A stretch of 64,000 bases of DNA, from positions 62,001 through 126,000 of the forward strand of contig JAEZRJ010000013.1 of NCBI GenBank assembly GCA_023412855.1. Reading direction: 5' to 3'. The notes beneath the pieces were generated by a model. It searched no databases. It was not told the DNA's origin and saw nothing but the letters and a program-made list of their open reading frames with translations. Positions 51,667 through 61,163 of the stretch are shown one piece after another. Each line of letters opens with the position of its first letter. Position 1 is the stretch's first letter. This DNA is from Bacillota bacterium (GTDB lineage Bacteria; Bacillota; Clostridia; Lachnospirales; Lachnospiraceae). Both the position numbers and the translations under genes were made by a program.

Positions 51667-51857
51667 ATTATCAACTCCCTTTAATTTTATATGAATCAGT
51701 TAATATTTAATTTTGTGAATATACTATACTTTTCTTATCAGATACAGAAAAAACATTTTCAACTTAATTACCATCAAACAAGTTAATCCCTTATTTTTAA
51801 TAAAGTTAATTATAACATGACAATGCCTGTTTATCGATATGTTATTTAATAAAATAA

Positions 51858-51911
51858 AAACTGCTAAGACTAAAATTCTCAGTATATAGAGAGCTTTAGA
51901 CTTAGCAGTTT
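51858..51911 (-). terminator. Terminator with long stem and minus-strand T-run
   Basis: AAACTGCTAAG and CTTAGCAGTTT are complementary, with a second inner stem CTAAA / TTTAG; TTTTTATTTTATT follows on the minus strand. It ends the small frame at 51929-52096. Confidence 0.7.
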
Positions 51912-51928
51912 CCTATGGAAGACATATT

Positions 51929-52096
51929 CTATATTCCTTCTTTTCTAACTTGATTTTCAAAGCCATTTTCTTTGTACCAGGCAACAACAGACGGAAAATC
52001 TATTTTTGAATTATCGTTCCTGTATATTTTCCTGAACGTGAAGAACAGCTCAATGCCATAAAGAAGATAATCCGTTGCACCTCTTATCAGGAGCAT
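51929..52096 (-). CDS. Possible 55-residue small protein or gene remnant
   Basis: The minus frame reads MLLIRGATDYLLYGIELFFT, then KIDFPSVVAWYKENGFENQV, RKEGI and stop, directly before a strong terminator, which supports a real 3' gene end. There is no ribosome site before the ATG and an in-frame stop precedes it, so it may be the 3' part of a broken gene. The rest of 51667-52314 holds no other gene. Confidence 0.4.
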   Translation of the reverse strand: MLLIRGATDYLLYGIELFFTFRKIYRNDNSKIDFPSVVAWYKENGFENQVRKEGI

Positions 52097-52314
52097 TTAC
52101 GGAAATGGACACAGTATGAAGAAAATGCACTAATAAAAGAATAGTATTTTATAAAAATATAATGTAAACTGAACTTAAATTGGGAAACCGTATGAGAATT
52201 AAAGAATGAGCGGAAAGTTGGTTTGCTAAAAAGTTCTTCGGAATATAATGTGAATATTAAAAGCAATACAAATAGTAAATAAAAACATTAGTTTATATTA
52301 TTAGGGGTTATCGG

Positions 52315-54732
52315 ATGAAAAAAAAGTTTCTTTCTTTCAAACACAACTTTTTCGGCAGTCATCTGGAGTTCCGCGTCCGGCTGTTCAACATATTGGCTAT
52401 GGGCGGAACACTGAGCAGCCTGCTGATCGGCGTAATCGCCATTTTTAACAACAGCGGCATTTTTAACGTTGTCACTAACTTTGTCACCGCAGCGATCTCT
52501 TTCGCCATACTGATGTATTCACAGTGGACGGGGCGATATAAAATTTGCTACTTGTTTACGATTATCGGCATATTTATCATTTTATTCCCCATTTTGTTCT
52601 TTTCGTCAGGCGGTTATCACGGCGGTATGCCTACCTTCTTCGTGTTTGCGGTAGTTTTCACCATTTTCATGCTTGAAAGAAAAACCGTGATTTTCTTTTC
52701 CATTTTCGAGATACTGCTTTATGTAGCGCTCTGCATAATTGCCTATTTCCACCCTGAGACGGTGAACCAATTCGCGCAGGAGCAAGAAATCTTGACGGAC
52801 ATTATTATGTGCACCGTAATAGTAAGTTCGGTGCTTGGCGTGTGCCTATACTTGCACTTTCGGCTTTATAACGATCAACAAAAGAAATTGGAAACCGCGC
52901 GGGCGGACGCCCTTGCTGCGAGCGATGCGAAAAGTCGTTTCCTAGCCAATATGAGCCACGAAATCAGGACGCCTATAGCAATTATGCTTGGAATGAACGA
53001 AGTCATTATGCGTGAAACCAATTCCGAACAGATCAATATCTACGGACAAAGCGTTGAGAACGCAGGGCAGCAGCTTCTGGCACTCATCGACAACATTCTG
53101 GACGTGTCCGCCATCGAAAAAGGCAAGCTCAAAATAATGGAGGAACGCTACGAGACCGCCGAACTGATTTCTTCGTTATCCGTCGCAGGCGAAAACCTTG
53201 CCCGCAGGCGGAATTTGCTCTTCAAGGTCGAGGTTGACGGAACAATGTCACGCGTTCTGAAGGGCGACATGCCGCATGTACGGCAGATTGTTTCCAACTT
53301 CCTGAGCAACGCAGCAAAATATACAGAGCAAGGCGGCATCATGCTCTCCTTTTCTGAGCTTCCGACGCAAAACAAGGGCGAAATAATGCTGCGCATCGCC
53401 GTTTCCGACACGGGTGTCGGAATCAAAGCAGAAAGCATCCCGTTCCTCTTTGACTCTTTCACACGGGGAGACACGCAGGGACGCTATATCGAGGGCAGCG
53501 GTTTGGGGCTTGCCATCGCCAAAGAGTACGCCGAGTGTATGGGAGGGCGCATTCAGGTGGAGAGCGAAGTCGGGTGTGGCAGCATATTCACGCTTGAACT
53601 TTCACAAAAGGTAAGCGATCCCCAGCCCATCGGCGATTGGAAGCAAACTGCCGGGTCAGCTCATCTTGGACCAGGCAGGGACAGCTTCACCGCGCCGGAT
53701 TGCAGCGTCTTAATTGTAGACGATAACAGCGAGAACTTGCTGCTCATCAAATCCCTGCTCGCCCGGACGCATATGCGGACGGATACCGCCATGAACGGCA
53801 TGGAATGTTTAGAGTTAGCCTCCAAACGCCGCTACGACGTGATCCTGATGGATTACATGATGCCCGGCATGGACGGCGAGGAAACCCTGCGCCGCCTGAA
53901 AGAATCTCCCGGCTTCCACACGCCGGTTATCGCGCTGACAGCAAACGTGGTGGCAGGCGTTCGTGAGAAGCTCCTTGATGCGGGTTTCTGCCAGTACCTC
54001 TCCAAACCCGTAAGGTGGCGCGACTTGGATGCAGCGCTGCTTAATTTATTGCCTAAAGAGCGTGTTATTATCGGCGGATCGGTTCCGACGGAAGAGATAC
54101 CCGCCGAAACGAAAGACGAACTGGCACGGGAGTTGTCAATGTATGGCATCATCTTAGAGGATGGACTGTGTTATGTGGGCGGTGACGTTGCTAAGTATGG
54201 CAGATCGGCGTCTATCTTTACCGGGAATTATGATACAGCTGCGGGCACAATCCGCAAGCTTGCCGGGGAGAACAACTGGGCAAATATGAAATTCTGCGTT
54301 CATTCCCTCAAAGGCAACGCACGGAACCTCGGCGCGAACGCGCTCTCGGAAACTGCCGCTAAAATAGAGCGGCTGTGTGAAACGGGCGACGGCGTGTATA
54401 TATCCGCTTCCCTGCCCGCGCTGTACCTCGAATGGGAGCGGGCAAATGACGGCTTGACAAAGTTCACAATAAAGCTGAAAAGAGCATTTCCGGAGCCGGA
54501 AAGGGAATATCCCCCTGTACCAGATTTTGACGAACTGATTCAAATGCTCCGATTCAACCAGTATCAAAATGCGATGAACGCTCTCTCCATTTTGATTGAG
54601 GCTGACAACGTTCCCGAAAGAGTGGAAAAGCTTTGCGAAATCCGGCATAAAACCGACGAATTGAAATTCAGGGAAGCGGAGTGTCTGATGGCCGCTCTGA
54701 TGGAAAGCGAGGCTGACGAAAATGGTAGTTAA
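52315..54732 (+). CDS. Membrane hybrid histidine kinase (HisKA-HATPase-REC-Hpt)
   Basis: An 805-residue protein. Six membrane helices occupy about residues 20-190; then HisKA with the phospho-His in ANMSHEIRTPIA (about 220), HATPase_c with DTGVGIKAESIPFLFDSF and GSGLGLAIAKEY, a receiver domain with phospho-Asp in DVILMDYMMPGMDG (about 520), and a C-terminal Hpt domain with CVHSLKGNARNLG. This is a multi-step phosphorelay kinase, uncommon in Gram-positives, with no sensor beyond the membrane helices. AGGGG precedes the ATG. It overlaps the response regulator gene by 11 bases. The composition is clearly GC-richer than the bulk of the window. Confidence 0.88.
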   Translation: MKKKFLSFKHNFFGSHLEFRVRLFNILAMGGTLSSLLIGVIAIFNNSGIFNVVTNFVTAAISFAILMYSQWTGRYKICYLFTIIGIFIILFPILFFSSGGYHGGMPTFFVFAVVFTIFMLERKTVIFFSIFEILLYVALCIIAYFHPETVNQFAQEQEILTDIIMCTVIVSSVLGVCLYLHFRLYNDQQKKLETARADALAASDAKSRFLANMSHEIRTPIAIMLGMNEVIMRETNSEQINIYGQSVENAGQQLLALIDNILDVSAIEKGKLKIMEERYETAELISSLSVAGENLARRRNLLFKVEVDGTMSRVLKGDMPHVRQIVSNFLSNAAKYTEQGGIMLSFSELPTQNKGEIMLRIAVSDTGVGIKAESIPFLFDSFTRGDTQGRYIEGSGLGLAIAKEYAECMGGRIQVESEVGCGSIFTLELSQKVSDPQPIGDWKQTAGSAHLGPGRDSFTAPDCSVLIVDDNSENLLLIKSLLARTHMRTDTAMNGMECLELASKRRYDVILMDYMMPGMDGEETLRRLKESPGFHTPVIALTANVVAGVREKLLDAGFCQYLSKPVRWRDLDAALLNLLPKERVIIGGSVPTEEIPAETKDELARELSMYGIILEDGLCYVGGDVAKYGRSASIFTGNYDTAAGTIRKLAGENNWANMKFCVHSLKGNARNLGANALSETAAKIERLCETGDGVYISASLPALYLEWERANDGLTKFTIKLKRAFPEPEREYPPVPDFDELIQMLRFNQYQNAMNALSILIEADNVPERVEKLCEIRHKTDELKFREAECLMAALMESEADENGS

Positions 54733-55354
54733 AGACACTGTTCTGCTTGTGGACGACTCGCCGGAGTTTTTGAAAACGGTGAACGACGCCCTGCGGAGGG
54801 ATTACACGGTCAGCTTCGCGGCATCCGGCATGGAAGCGATAGAACTTGCAGCCGCGGGTTATGTGCCGGATATCATTCTGCTGGACGTGGCCATGCCGGA
54901 TATGGACGGCTACGAAACCCTTGAAAAGCTGCGTGAAATTGAAGATATGCAGGACGTTCCCGTCGTGTTTCTCACCTCTATGTCATCGCCCGAATCCGAG
55001 CTTCGGGGGATTGAATCCGGAGCGACGGACTACATAAAAAAGCCCTTTACGCGGAAACTCCTGCTGGCGCGGATCAGGCGGCATTTAGAAAACGGCAGGC
55101 GGCTCCGACAGCTTTCCATGATGGAGAAAGATAAACAGGAAACCGGAATCGACGAGGAAAAATTCAGGCAGATCGCTGCCGGCCTATCTGAAACCGAACA
55201 AAAGATGCTGCGTCTGCTTATCCTCGGCTATTCCAACCGGGAAATCGGCGAGGCGCTTCATTACTCTTATGATTATGTCAAGCGAGTCGTCAGCGTTATC
55301 TACGAGAAGAATTTCGTCGGTACACGCGGTGAACTGAAAAAACTGCTCAGGTAA
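54722..55354 (+). CDS. Response regulator with REC and LuxR-type HTH
   Basis: A 210-residue protein: receiver domain with LLDVAMPDMDGYETLEKLRE (phospho-Asp about 54) and the T/K residues in VFLTSMSS and IKKPF, and a C-terminal helix-turn-helix LSETEQKMLRLLILGYSNRE / IGEALHYSYDYVKRVV of the LuxR group. It is the cognate partner of the hybrid kinase. A strong terminator at 55364 follows, so its likely target, the lipoprotein gene at 55602, is a separate unit. Confidence 0.88.
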   Translation: MVVKDTVLLVDDSPEFLKTVNDALRRDYTVSFAASGMEAIELAAAGYVPDIILLDVAMPDMDGYETLEKLREIEDMQDVPVVFLTSMSSPESELRGIESGATDYIKKPFTRKLLLARIRRHLENGRRLRQLSMMEKDKQETGIDEEKFRQIAAGLSETEQKMLRLLILGYSNREIGEALHYSYDYVKRVVSVIYEKNFVGTRGELKKLLR

Positions 55355-55363
55355 CTTGCGGCC

Positions 55364-55402
55364 AAAAGCCGGGACGGGAATAAACCCCGCCCCGGCTTTT
55401 TT
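55364..55402 (+). terminator. Terminator of the kinase-regulator operon
   Basis: AAAAGCCGGG (55364-55373) pairs with CCCGGCTTTT (55391-55400), followed by TT; a textbook stem with inner GC pairs. Confidence 0.88.
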
Positions 55403-55601
55403 GTGGAAATGAAAGAGGTCACTTTTAGTGACTTTCTTTTTGCAAATGGATTCATATAATGCTTATATGGATAAACAGCGGCACTGCTCTTAGCAGAAAA
55501 ATAAGCCAATTCGAAATAATCACAGGAGTAAAAGGCGCTGGCAGCAATGCCGTTAAGAAAAACGCCGCCGACATGGCGGCATAGGAATGAGGAGGAAAAC
55601 T

Positions 55602-56771
55602 ATGTATTCTAAAAAGACGATTCAACTACTGACACTTACCCTAGGCCTGGCCCTGTCGTTGATGATCGGAGCCTGCGGCTCATCATCCGGCACTGCTGCA
55701 TCAAGCCCGGCGGAAACAGCAAGTGGGGAAACGCTGGCTGAGGAGGTTGCATCAAACTCGGTAGGGACAGTTTCTACTATACTTGATCAATATTATGCAA
55801 ACGATAAGTTCATGATTGAGATGCTTGTCAATGATGACATTATCATAGAAGAGCAAGATTCGAGCTTGATGTTCTCCACACCGGAACAGCACGTTGGGAT
55901 AGTAATTTCAATCATACCTGGCATACAGAATTTATCTGCGGCAGGAGAGCTTGCAAAAAATACGGTGACGAGTGCGCTCGAAGGCGTTACGACCGGTGAA
56001 ATCGAAGATGCAACTTTGTTCGGCGCACGTGCGAAGCTCATTGAATACGCCGTTGACAACGACGAAGAACCCTTCCGGGGCATTCAGGCTGCTGCTATTA
56101 TCAACCAATCATGCTATTTCATGAACTTCATGATCTATGACGACACCTCGGAAGCGGAAAGCAAACTGATGGTGGATATGTTTTCCGGAATGAATGTGCT
56201 GACACCGGAGAGTGTCGATCAAAACACGCAAACAGCAGTCTATACATCAAAGTACGAAACCGAGCTCAAAACAGAGGCGGTAAAACCTGCCAAAAACACG
56301 AAAACCAAGACTGTCACGGAGTGGGTATATCTGCCATACGAGTTTTACAGTTGGTGGGGCTACTCCAGCGATTATTACGACGGCTTCCCATCTTACTATT
56401 TCCAGCCGGATTGGGATTATTACAGCGACCCCGGGGACTATTGGTCATGGGGCTGGGGTGACGACTATGACTGGGGCTTTTATGATTCGTACGGCGATTT
56501 CTACGACTGGGACACATATCAGGAATATCAGGACTATTATGACGACTGGGACGGCGGCGGCGGATATGGCGATGACTACGCGGAATACTACGATTGGGCA
56601 CTTGAACCCGATTATTATGATGGGTATGACCCATACAGCGATCCCGGTGACTATTATGACGACGGATATAGCGATCCCGGTGACTATTATGACGACGGAT
56701 ATGATGAATGGTATGATGAGGGTGCCTGGAACGACAACGAATACTATGAAGACAACGATTATGACTGGTAA
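55602..56771 (+). CDS. Lipoprotein with Tyr/Asp/Gly/Trp-rich C-terminal tail
   Basis: A 389-residue protein. The signal ends in the lipobox LMIGACGSSS (Cys about residue 25), followed by a Ser/Ala-rich linker and a globular domain (about residues 55-200: NDKFMIEMLVNDDIIIEEQD, GARAKLIEYAVDND). From about residue 235 the tail is extremely rich in Tyr, Asp, Gly and Trp, with tandem copies of YSDPGDYYDDGY. No family is recognised for the tail; it should be disordered and acidic and could bind calcium or cell-wall polymers. GGAGG precedes the ATG at 55602. The gene shares the GC-rich composition of the adjacent two-component system. Confidence 0.78.
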   Translation: MYSKKTIQLLTLTLGLALSLMIGACGSSSGTAASSPAETASGETLAEEVASNSVGTVSTILDQYYANDKFMIEMLVNDDIIIEEQDSSLMFSTPEQHVGIVISIIPGIQNLSAAGELAKNTVTSALEGVTTGEIEDATLFGARAKLIEYAVDNDEEPFRGIQAAAIINQSCYFMNFMIYDDTSEAESKLMVDMFSGMNVLTPESVDQNTQTAVYTSKYETELKTEAVKPAKNTKTKTVTEWVYLPYEFYSWWGYSSDYYDGFPSYYFQPDWDYYSDPGDYWSWGWGDDYDWGFYDSYGDFYDWDTYQEYQDYYDDWDGGGGYGDDYAEYYDWALEPDYYDGYDPYSDPGDYYDDGYSDPGDYYDDGYDEWYDEGAWNDNEYYEDNDYDW

Positions 56772-57306
56772 TAAGAAGATATATAAGTGCGGAAGGGGAA
56801 GTGTAGGAGATGGCCGGGCTTTCAGATGAGAAGCTTGTGAAAAAACTAGGCTCCCTGAAAAAACGGGCATAGGTTAAAAATCTCATTATTTAGCTTGGCA
56901 TGGTTTACGGCTTCGTACTTGCCGCGGTTTTCACCATGTAAGAAAATATAAGGAGGCATTCCGCGAGCGCAGGTTACGCTCCGGATGCCTCTTCCTGCGT
57001 CCGGAAAGGCTCCTTCTTTTATACTAAATAGTACGATAACTTTCTAATCTCTACGAGCCGAAATAGCACCTTTACGCAGCATTTATTCTCAATTGCATTA
57101 AAAGCATTAGCTTGCATGTCCGTAAACTCTATTAACTTACACTGCTCTGATAATAACGATGTTTTGAAATATCCGGATCAGTAAACAAACCATAATCTAA
57201 CATTTTGTTAGATTGTGTCTTTGCAGGACAGGTAAGATGAGATCCTTTTACAATGCATCTCAAATGGTAACCTCTGACAGAAGCATTCTCATTGAAACCA
57301 AATCTT
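56772..57306. other. Intergenic stretch with a short ORF and a hairpin
   Basis: A 20-codon frame from ATG at 56810 (MAGLSDEKLVKKLGSLKKRA) has GGGGA upstream and could be a small peptide or a remnant. A hairpin GAGGCAT / ATGCCTC with GC-rich extension is at 56953-56991. Nothing else is recognisable. Confidence 0.35.
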
Positions 57307-57438
57307 CTAATAGGTTGCTTTCTCTGTCACATCTTCTCTATCCACGTTCATTTCGATATCAATTCTCTCAACTTCCTTTTTACGGGTTAAAAGCGCAACC
57401 GTCTCCACATGGCTCGAGAGGACTTCTATAATGTCAAC
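57307..57438 (-). pseudogene. C-terminal remnant of an RlmD/RumA-type uracil methyltransferase
   Basis: The minus frame reads VDIIEVLSSHVETVALLTRK then KEVERIDIEMNVDREDVTEK, ATY and stop. SHVETVxLLxR is the characteristic C-terminal strand of 23S rRNA (uracil-5-)-methyltransferases, and the ATY extension fits clostridial members. The catalytic domains are absent and a stop precedes the fragment. Confidence 0.55.
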
Positions 57439-57796
57439 TCAAACCACTTCCGTTTAGGTAACATTTTATAATAGCTTCGACTGCTTTTTACTCTCGTTTT
57501 TTACCATATTATGTAATTTATATTCCAACTACCTAAGACATATCATTGACAGCCGAAAGGTTGAGGGGATAGGTGAGGTGTCTGTACATCGACAATATTA
57601 TAACACAGATGCAAATACCCCTCAATCGGAATTGGCCGAAAGAGGGGTGCTAAAATTATTTTGCCAAGTTTTCTTTTTCTTACCACTGTCATGATTGGTT
57701 TTTCTCTCTTCAACTATCTTTACAAATAACTCAACCATCACCGGATTATAGCGAGAAAAGAAGTCACTTTCCCATATATTACTATTGAGTGAATAT
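57439..57796. other. Region with a hairpin but no supported gene
   Basis: ACCCCTC and GAGGGGT pair at 57618-57650 around a loop, a possible terminator. The surrounding plus frame (VHRQYYNTDANTPQSELAER) is open for about 70 codons but has no start or known match and is not called. Confidence 0.35.
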
Positions 57797-58750
57797 TTAC
57801 TTCATATTTTCTGTGAAGAATAATTCAATCTTTTCAAATGGAATCTTATCCATCTTATCATACAAATCTACATGGTTTGCACTTGGTACTATATAAAGTT
57901 CTTTTGGTTCTAAAGCTTCTTTATATACATCTTCACTAAAATATCTTGAATGTGCATTTTCTCCAATTATTAGAAGAATAGGACGTGGGGAAATTGTTTT
58001 AATATGCGTAAGTAATGGGAAGTTCATAAATGATAAACTGCTTGTTAGAGTAAACTGCGTGATTGAATTTGGATGATATCCTCTAGGTGTTGAATAGAAT
58101 TCGCCAAATTCACGACCAACCTCATTTGTTGTTTCATCAAATCCAATAGGTGCTCCTCTTTGTCCAAGCAATGGATTAGGATTAACAAAATCAATATATC
58201 TTTGTTCATTCATTGCATCTATCATTCCATCCCATTCTTCTCTAGTAAGAGAATCCATGAAGCCTTTAGCGTTCATACGAGAAATATCATACATACTAAC
58301 TGTAGCAATTGCTTTAATACGTCTGTCTACCTGAGCTGCACTTAGAGCAAATCCACCGCTGCCACAGATACCAATAGCACCAATTTTGTTTCTATCTACA
58401 AGTGGATGGGTACCAACATAGTCAACTGCTGCACTAAAGTCTTCCACAAAAAAGTCTGGTGAGGACACATGTCTTGGTTCTCCACTACTATATCCATTAA
58501 AAGATGGATCAAATGTAAGTGCTATAAATCCTCTCTCTGCCATACTTTGTGCATATATACCAGGTCCTTGTTCTTTCACCCCGCCATATGGTGCTCCTAT
58601 AATAACAGCCGGATATTTTTTATCTTCATCAAAATCTTTTCCAATATATAAATCAGCTGCAATTGTAATTCCATACCTATTCTTATAAAAAACTGATTTT
58701 CTTGTTACCTTATCGCTTAATTCAAAAATATAATTATCTGTTTTTGGCAT
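57797..58750 (-). CDS. Alpha/beta hydrolase (dienelactone-hydrolase-like, YcjY group)
   Basis: A 317-residue hydrolase: SVFYKNRYGITIAADLYIGK at the N-terminus, nucleophile elbow AIGICGSGGFALS, and a C-terminal His in PSANHVDLYDK with an Asp/Glu region around IGENAHSR. This matches the YcjY-like group of small-molecule hydrolases. AAGGA precedes the ATG. It is the last gene of the LysR-associated redox operon, 25 bases after the lipoprotein gene. Confidence 0.82.
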   Translation of the reverse strand: MPKTDNYIFELSDKVTRKSVFYKNRYGITIAADLYIGKDFDEDKKYPAVIIGAPYGGVKEQGPGIYAQSMAERGFIALTFDPSFNGYSSGEPRHVSSPDFFVEDFSAAVDYVGTHPLVDRNKIGAIGICGSGGFALSAAQVDRRIKAIATVSMYDISRMNAKGFMDSLTREEWDGMIDAMNEQRYIDFVNPNPLLGQRGAPIGFDETTNEVGREFGEFYSTPRGYHPNSITQFTLTSSLSFMNFPLLTHIKTISPRPILLIIGENAHSRYFSEDVYKEALEPKELYIVPSANHVDLYDKMDKIPFEKIELFFTENMK

Positions 58751-58775
58751 TTAAATTTCCTTCTTTCTTTTTATA

Positions 58776-59837
58776 TTAATTAATTTCTTCCTTCTTACTT
58801 TTTAATTCAATCTTCATTTCCTCAGGATTTTCCATGTTATTAAACACCGTTATGTCAGTGGTAACTTTTCCCAAGATCATCAATCCCTCGGGTGCTTCCT
58901 CTGGTTCGTCAAAATAAACTACGAACATATCTCCCGGTGTCCAAAAGGCTATATCACCCACCTCATAGCCAGTCTGAAGCTGACTTGTTTCTGTCAGCGG
59001 TTGTGCCAGCTTACCATAATACTCATGCTCACCATAACGGGTTAAGGACACAGTCTGTGGCAGAGATGCCGCAAACTCTTTGGCTGCTTCGCTATTATTC
59101 AGTGTGGCGGTAATTACTGTTTCCCCAGCAGTCATAGTAATGTTTGTGCCCTTCGCTGGCGATTTTACACTATCGACAATACCGAGACCGGCTAACCAGC
59201 TATCCAGCTCCTGGTTTAAAGCAGTCTCCTCATAAGAGGATACACTGGAAAGGCCAAGGCCATTCCGAAGCTGTGCACCAACAGCCAATGATTCAAAATC
59301 AGCAGCATAATCGCCAGGATTCCCTGCATCAGTCCAGAAAGGTGCAACTGTTTTTCCTGTAAGATCTACCTCCTTTAAAAAAGACATCAGGGGAGAAGCC
59401 AATGTGCTAGACCATACTGGCCCACCTATTAGTATGAGATCATAGCTGGATACATCAGGTAGATCCCCGGAAAGCTCTGGCAGATTACCGGATTCCCGTT
59501 CCTGCTTTGCCTCATCAGAAACGGCTTGCATATTGTCGCTGTAGGTCTTGACAGTTTCAATTTTATAGAGGTCGCCGCCTGTTTTTTCCTGTAGGCGTTT
59601 GGCAATGCCCTCAGTCGTACCTGACAGGGAATAATAGACCACCAAAATTTTGTTTGTTTTCAAAGTAGTATCCGAATTTTTTTGATTTATGCTATTCTCA
59701 GAGGCACTTCCCACACTTTGTGAAGTATTATTGGCATTGTCAGAACCGGATTGTGTACCACTGAGCGGAACACTCCCACAAGCGGTCAACATGAAAGTCA
59801 TCACGCTGGCCAAAAGAAAAGCTGTTAACTTTTTCAT
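58776..59837 (-). CDS. Lipoprotein fusing flavodoxin and cyclophilin-like domains
   Basis: A 353-residue protein: signal with lipobox LTACGSVP (Cys about residue 20), a Ser/Asn-rich linker, a flavodoxin-4-type domain (KILVVYYSLSGTTEGIAKRL, LILIGGPVWSSTLASPLMSF) to about residue 225, then a cyclophilin-like-2 domain (TMTAGETVITATLNNSEAAK ... YEVGDIAFWTPGDMFVVYF). It should carry FMN outside the membrane and may exchange electrons with quinones; the role of the cyclophilin-like part is unknown. GGAGG precedes the start. Confidence 0.85.
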   Translation of the reverse strand: MKKLTAFLLASVMTFMLTACGSVPLSGTQSGSDNANNTSQSVGSASENSINQKNSDTTLKTNKILVVYYSLSGTTEGIAKRLQEKTGGDLYKIETVKTYSDNMQAVSDEAKQERESGNLPELSGDLPDVSSYDLILIGGPVWSSTLASPLMSFLKEVDLTGKTVAPFWTDAGNPGDYAADFESLAVGAQLRNGLGLSSVSSYEETALNQELDSWLAGLGIVDSVKSPAKGTNITMTAGETVITATLNNSEAAKEFAASLPQTVSLTRYGEHEYYGKLAQPLTETSQLQTGYEVGDIAFWTPGDMFVVYFDEPEEAPEGLMILGKVTTDITVFNNMENPEEMKIELKSKKEEIN

Positions 59838-59887
59838 CTTAAACCTCCTTCACTTATCGCTTTGTATTACCAAATGCCATATTCAAT

Positions 59888-60361
59888 CTAAACAAATGCC
59901 TTTATCCAGTTTTTTATTTCAGATTCCGATGTTACTAAAGAACTACCACTAAACTCAATATCTAATCCACGCTTTACAGTGGATGCAGGACATATCGTCT
60001 TGAAATCTGAGAAAGTATGCCCAATCCACCCGCCATTTGTGGCAAAGGGATATATTAGTTTGTTTGAAAGATCATTTTGGGTAAGAAATGCTTTTATTGC
60101 CGGAGCAAAGGTGTACCACCAGACAGGTGAACCTATGATAATACAATCATAGAAAGCAAGATCCACATTTATATCCTTAATTTCTGGCATAAAACCACTG
60201 TTAACTTCCTGCTGTCCTTGCTCAACAACATCATCATAAGCACCTGTATATTGAATTACTGTTTCAATTTCAGCAATATCTGCACCAATTTCGTTTTGAA
60301 TCAATTTTGCTATTTTTCTTGTATTTCCACCGTATGAATAATATAAAATCAGTTTTTTCAT
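59888..60361 (-). CDS. Flavodoxin (flavodoxin_4 type)
   Basis: A 157-residue FMN protein: LILYYSYGGNTRKIAKLIQ holds the phosphate-binding loop, and DCIIIGSPVWWYTFAPAI the isoalloxazine loop. GGAGGAAAA precedes the ATG at 60361; the longer frame overlaps the neighbouring gene. One of three flavodoxins in the operon. Confidence 0.88.
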   Translation of the reverse strand: MKKLILYYSYGGNTRKIAKLIQNEIGADIAEIETVIQYTGAYDDVVEQGQQEVNSGFMPEIKDINVDLAFYDCIIIGSPVWWYTFAPAIKAFLTQNDLSNKLIYPFATNGGWIGHTFSDFKTICPASTVKRGLDIEFSGSSLVTSESEIKNWIKAFV

Positions 60362-60371
60362 TTTTCCTCCA

Positions 60372-60692
60372 TTAATCAGTATAAATTTTCTTTGCCATAT
60401 AAAAAGCAGCCCATGCTTTTGGCCACCCTGCATAAAATGCAAGTTGGGTTAAAACTTCAACCATTTCTTCTTTTGTTACACCATTATCTTTTGCTCTTTG
60501 AATATGTCCTTTTAGAGAATTATCCAGAATGCCGCTTGCCATTAGAGCAGAAACTGTAATCAGACTTCTGTCCCTTGACGAAAACTGTTCTTCACGGGAC
60601 CATACCTCACCGAACAACACTTCGTCATTTAGTTCAGCAAATTTCGGAGCAAAATCTCCTAAAATATCTTTTCCTGATGTTACTTTTTTCAT
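60372..60692 (-). CDS. Carboxymuconolactone-decarboxylase (AhpD-like) family protein
   Basis: A 106-residue protein: FGEVWSREEQFSSRDRSLIT and GHIQRAKDNGVTKEEMVEVL plus QLAFYAGWPKAWAAF match the CMD family. The AhpD-type CxxC is not present, so disulfide chemistry is unlikely; the protein may act on lactones or as a partner. GAGGG precedes the ATG. Confidence 0.88.
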   Translation of the reverse strand: MKKVTSGKDILGDFAPKFAELNDEVLFGEVWSREEQFSSRDRSLITVSALMASGILDNSLKGHIQRAKDNGVTKEEMVEVLTQLAFYAGWPKAWAAFYMAKKIYTD

Positions 60693-60711
60693 AAAATCAC
60701 GCCCTCTTTTC

Positions 60712-61137
60712 TTATCTTAAATTTGTATAATAATCATCTGATACTGCTTCTAGCCATTCATTTGAGGCACCCTCTGCGGGGACTTCAACAGAAATATGTG
60801 TAAACCAACTGTCAGAAGTTGCACCATGCCAGTGTTTCACTTCGGGTGGGATGTTTACTACATCACCTGGATGCAGTCTTTGTACAGGTTTGCCCCATTC
60901 CTGATAATAATCCTCTCCTGAGGTACAAAGCAGAATCTGCCCACCCTTGTGATGGATATGCCAGTTGTTGCGGCATCCCGGCTCAAATGTAACATTGCCG
61001 ATCGTAATACCCTTTGTAGATAGCATATTTAGATAGCTTTGACCGACAAAATACTTTGCATATGCTTCATTTTTTTCTCCTCTTGGGAAAATACTATTAA
61101 AATCTTGTGTATTCATAGAATCAGTCTTCCTTTTCAT
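60712..61137 (-). CDS. Cupin-domain protein
   Basis: A 141-residue cupin: NVTFEPGCRNNWHIHHKGGQ (His-x-His) and LHPGDVVNIPPEVKHWHGAT (His motif 2) would bind a metal. In many clostridial and lactobacillar genomes such cupins pair with CMD proteins and aldo-keto reductases. The start may be 61137 (AAGGA five bases before) or the downstream ATG at 61116. Confidence 0.85.
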   Translation of the reverse strand: MKRKTDSMNTQDFNSIFPRGEKNEAYAKYFVGQSYLNMLSTKGITIGNVTFEPGCRNNWHIHHKGGQILLCTSGEDYYQEWGKPVQRLHPGDVVNIPPEVKHWHGATSDSWFTHISVEVPAEGASNEWLEAVSDDYYTNLR

Positions 61138-61163
61138 ATAATCCTTCATTATGTCTTTATATC

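Noticed and set aside
52031..52144. Plus-strand fragment EREEQLNAIKKIIRCTSYQE
   Set aside because: It lies opposite the 51929-52096 minus frame, which ends at a proper terminator and is the better candidate.
52161..52167. Fourth GTTTACA sigma promoter near 52.16 kb (minus strand)
   Set aside because: No CTC block follows at 16 bases and no gene lies downstream in that orientation with matching layout.
55793..56886. Arg/His-rich and Ile/Val-rich reverse frames opposite the lipoprotein tail
   Set aside because: They are shadows of the Tyr/Asp/Gly repeat codons on the other strand.
57439..57690. Open plus frame ending VHRQYYNTDANTPQSELAER and beyond
   Set aside because: It has no start codon or ribosome site and no family I recognise, so it is not called.
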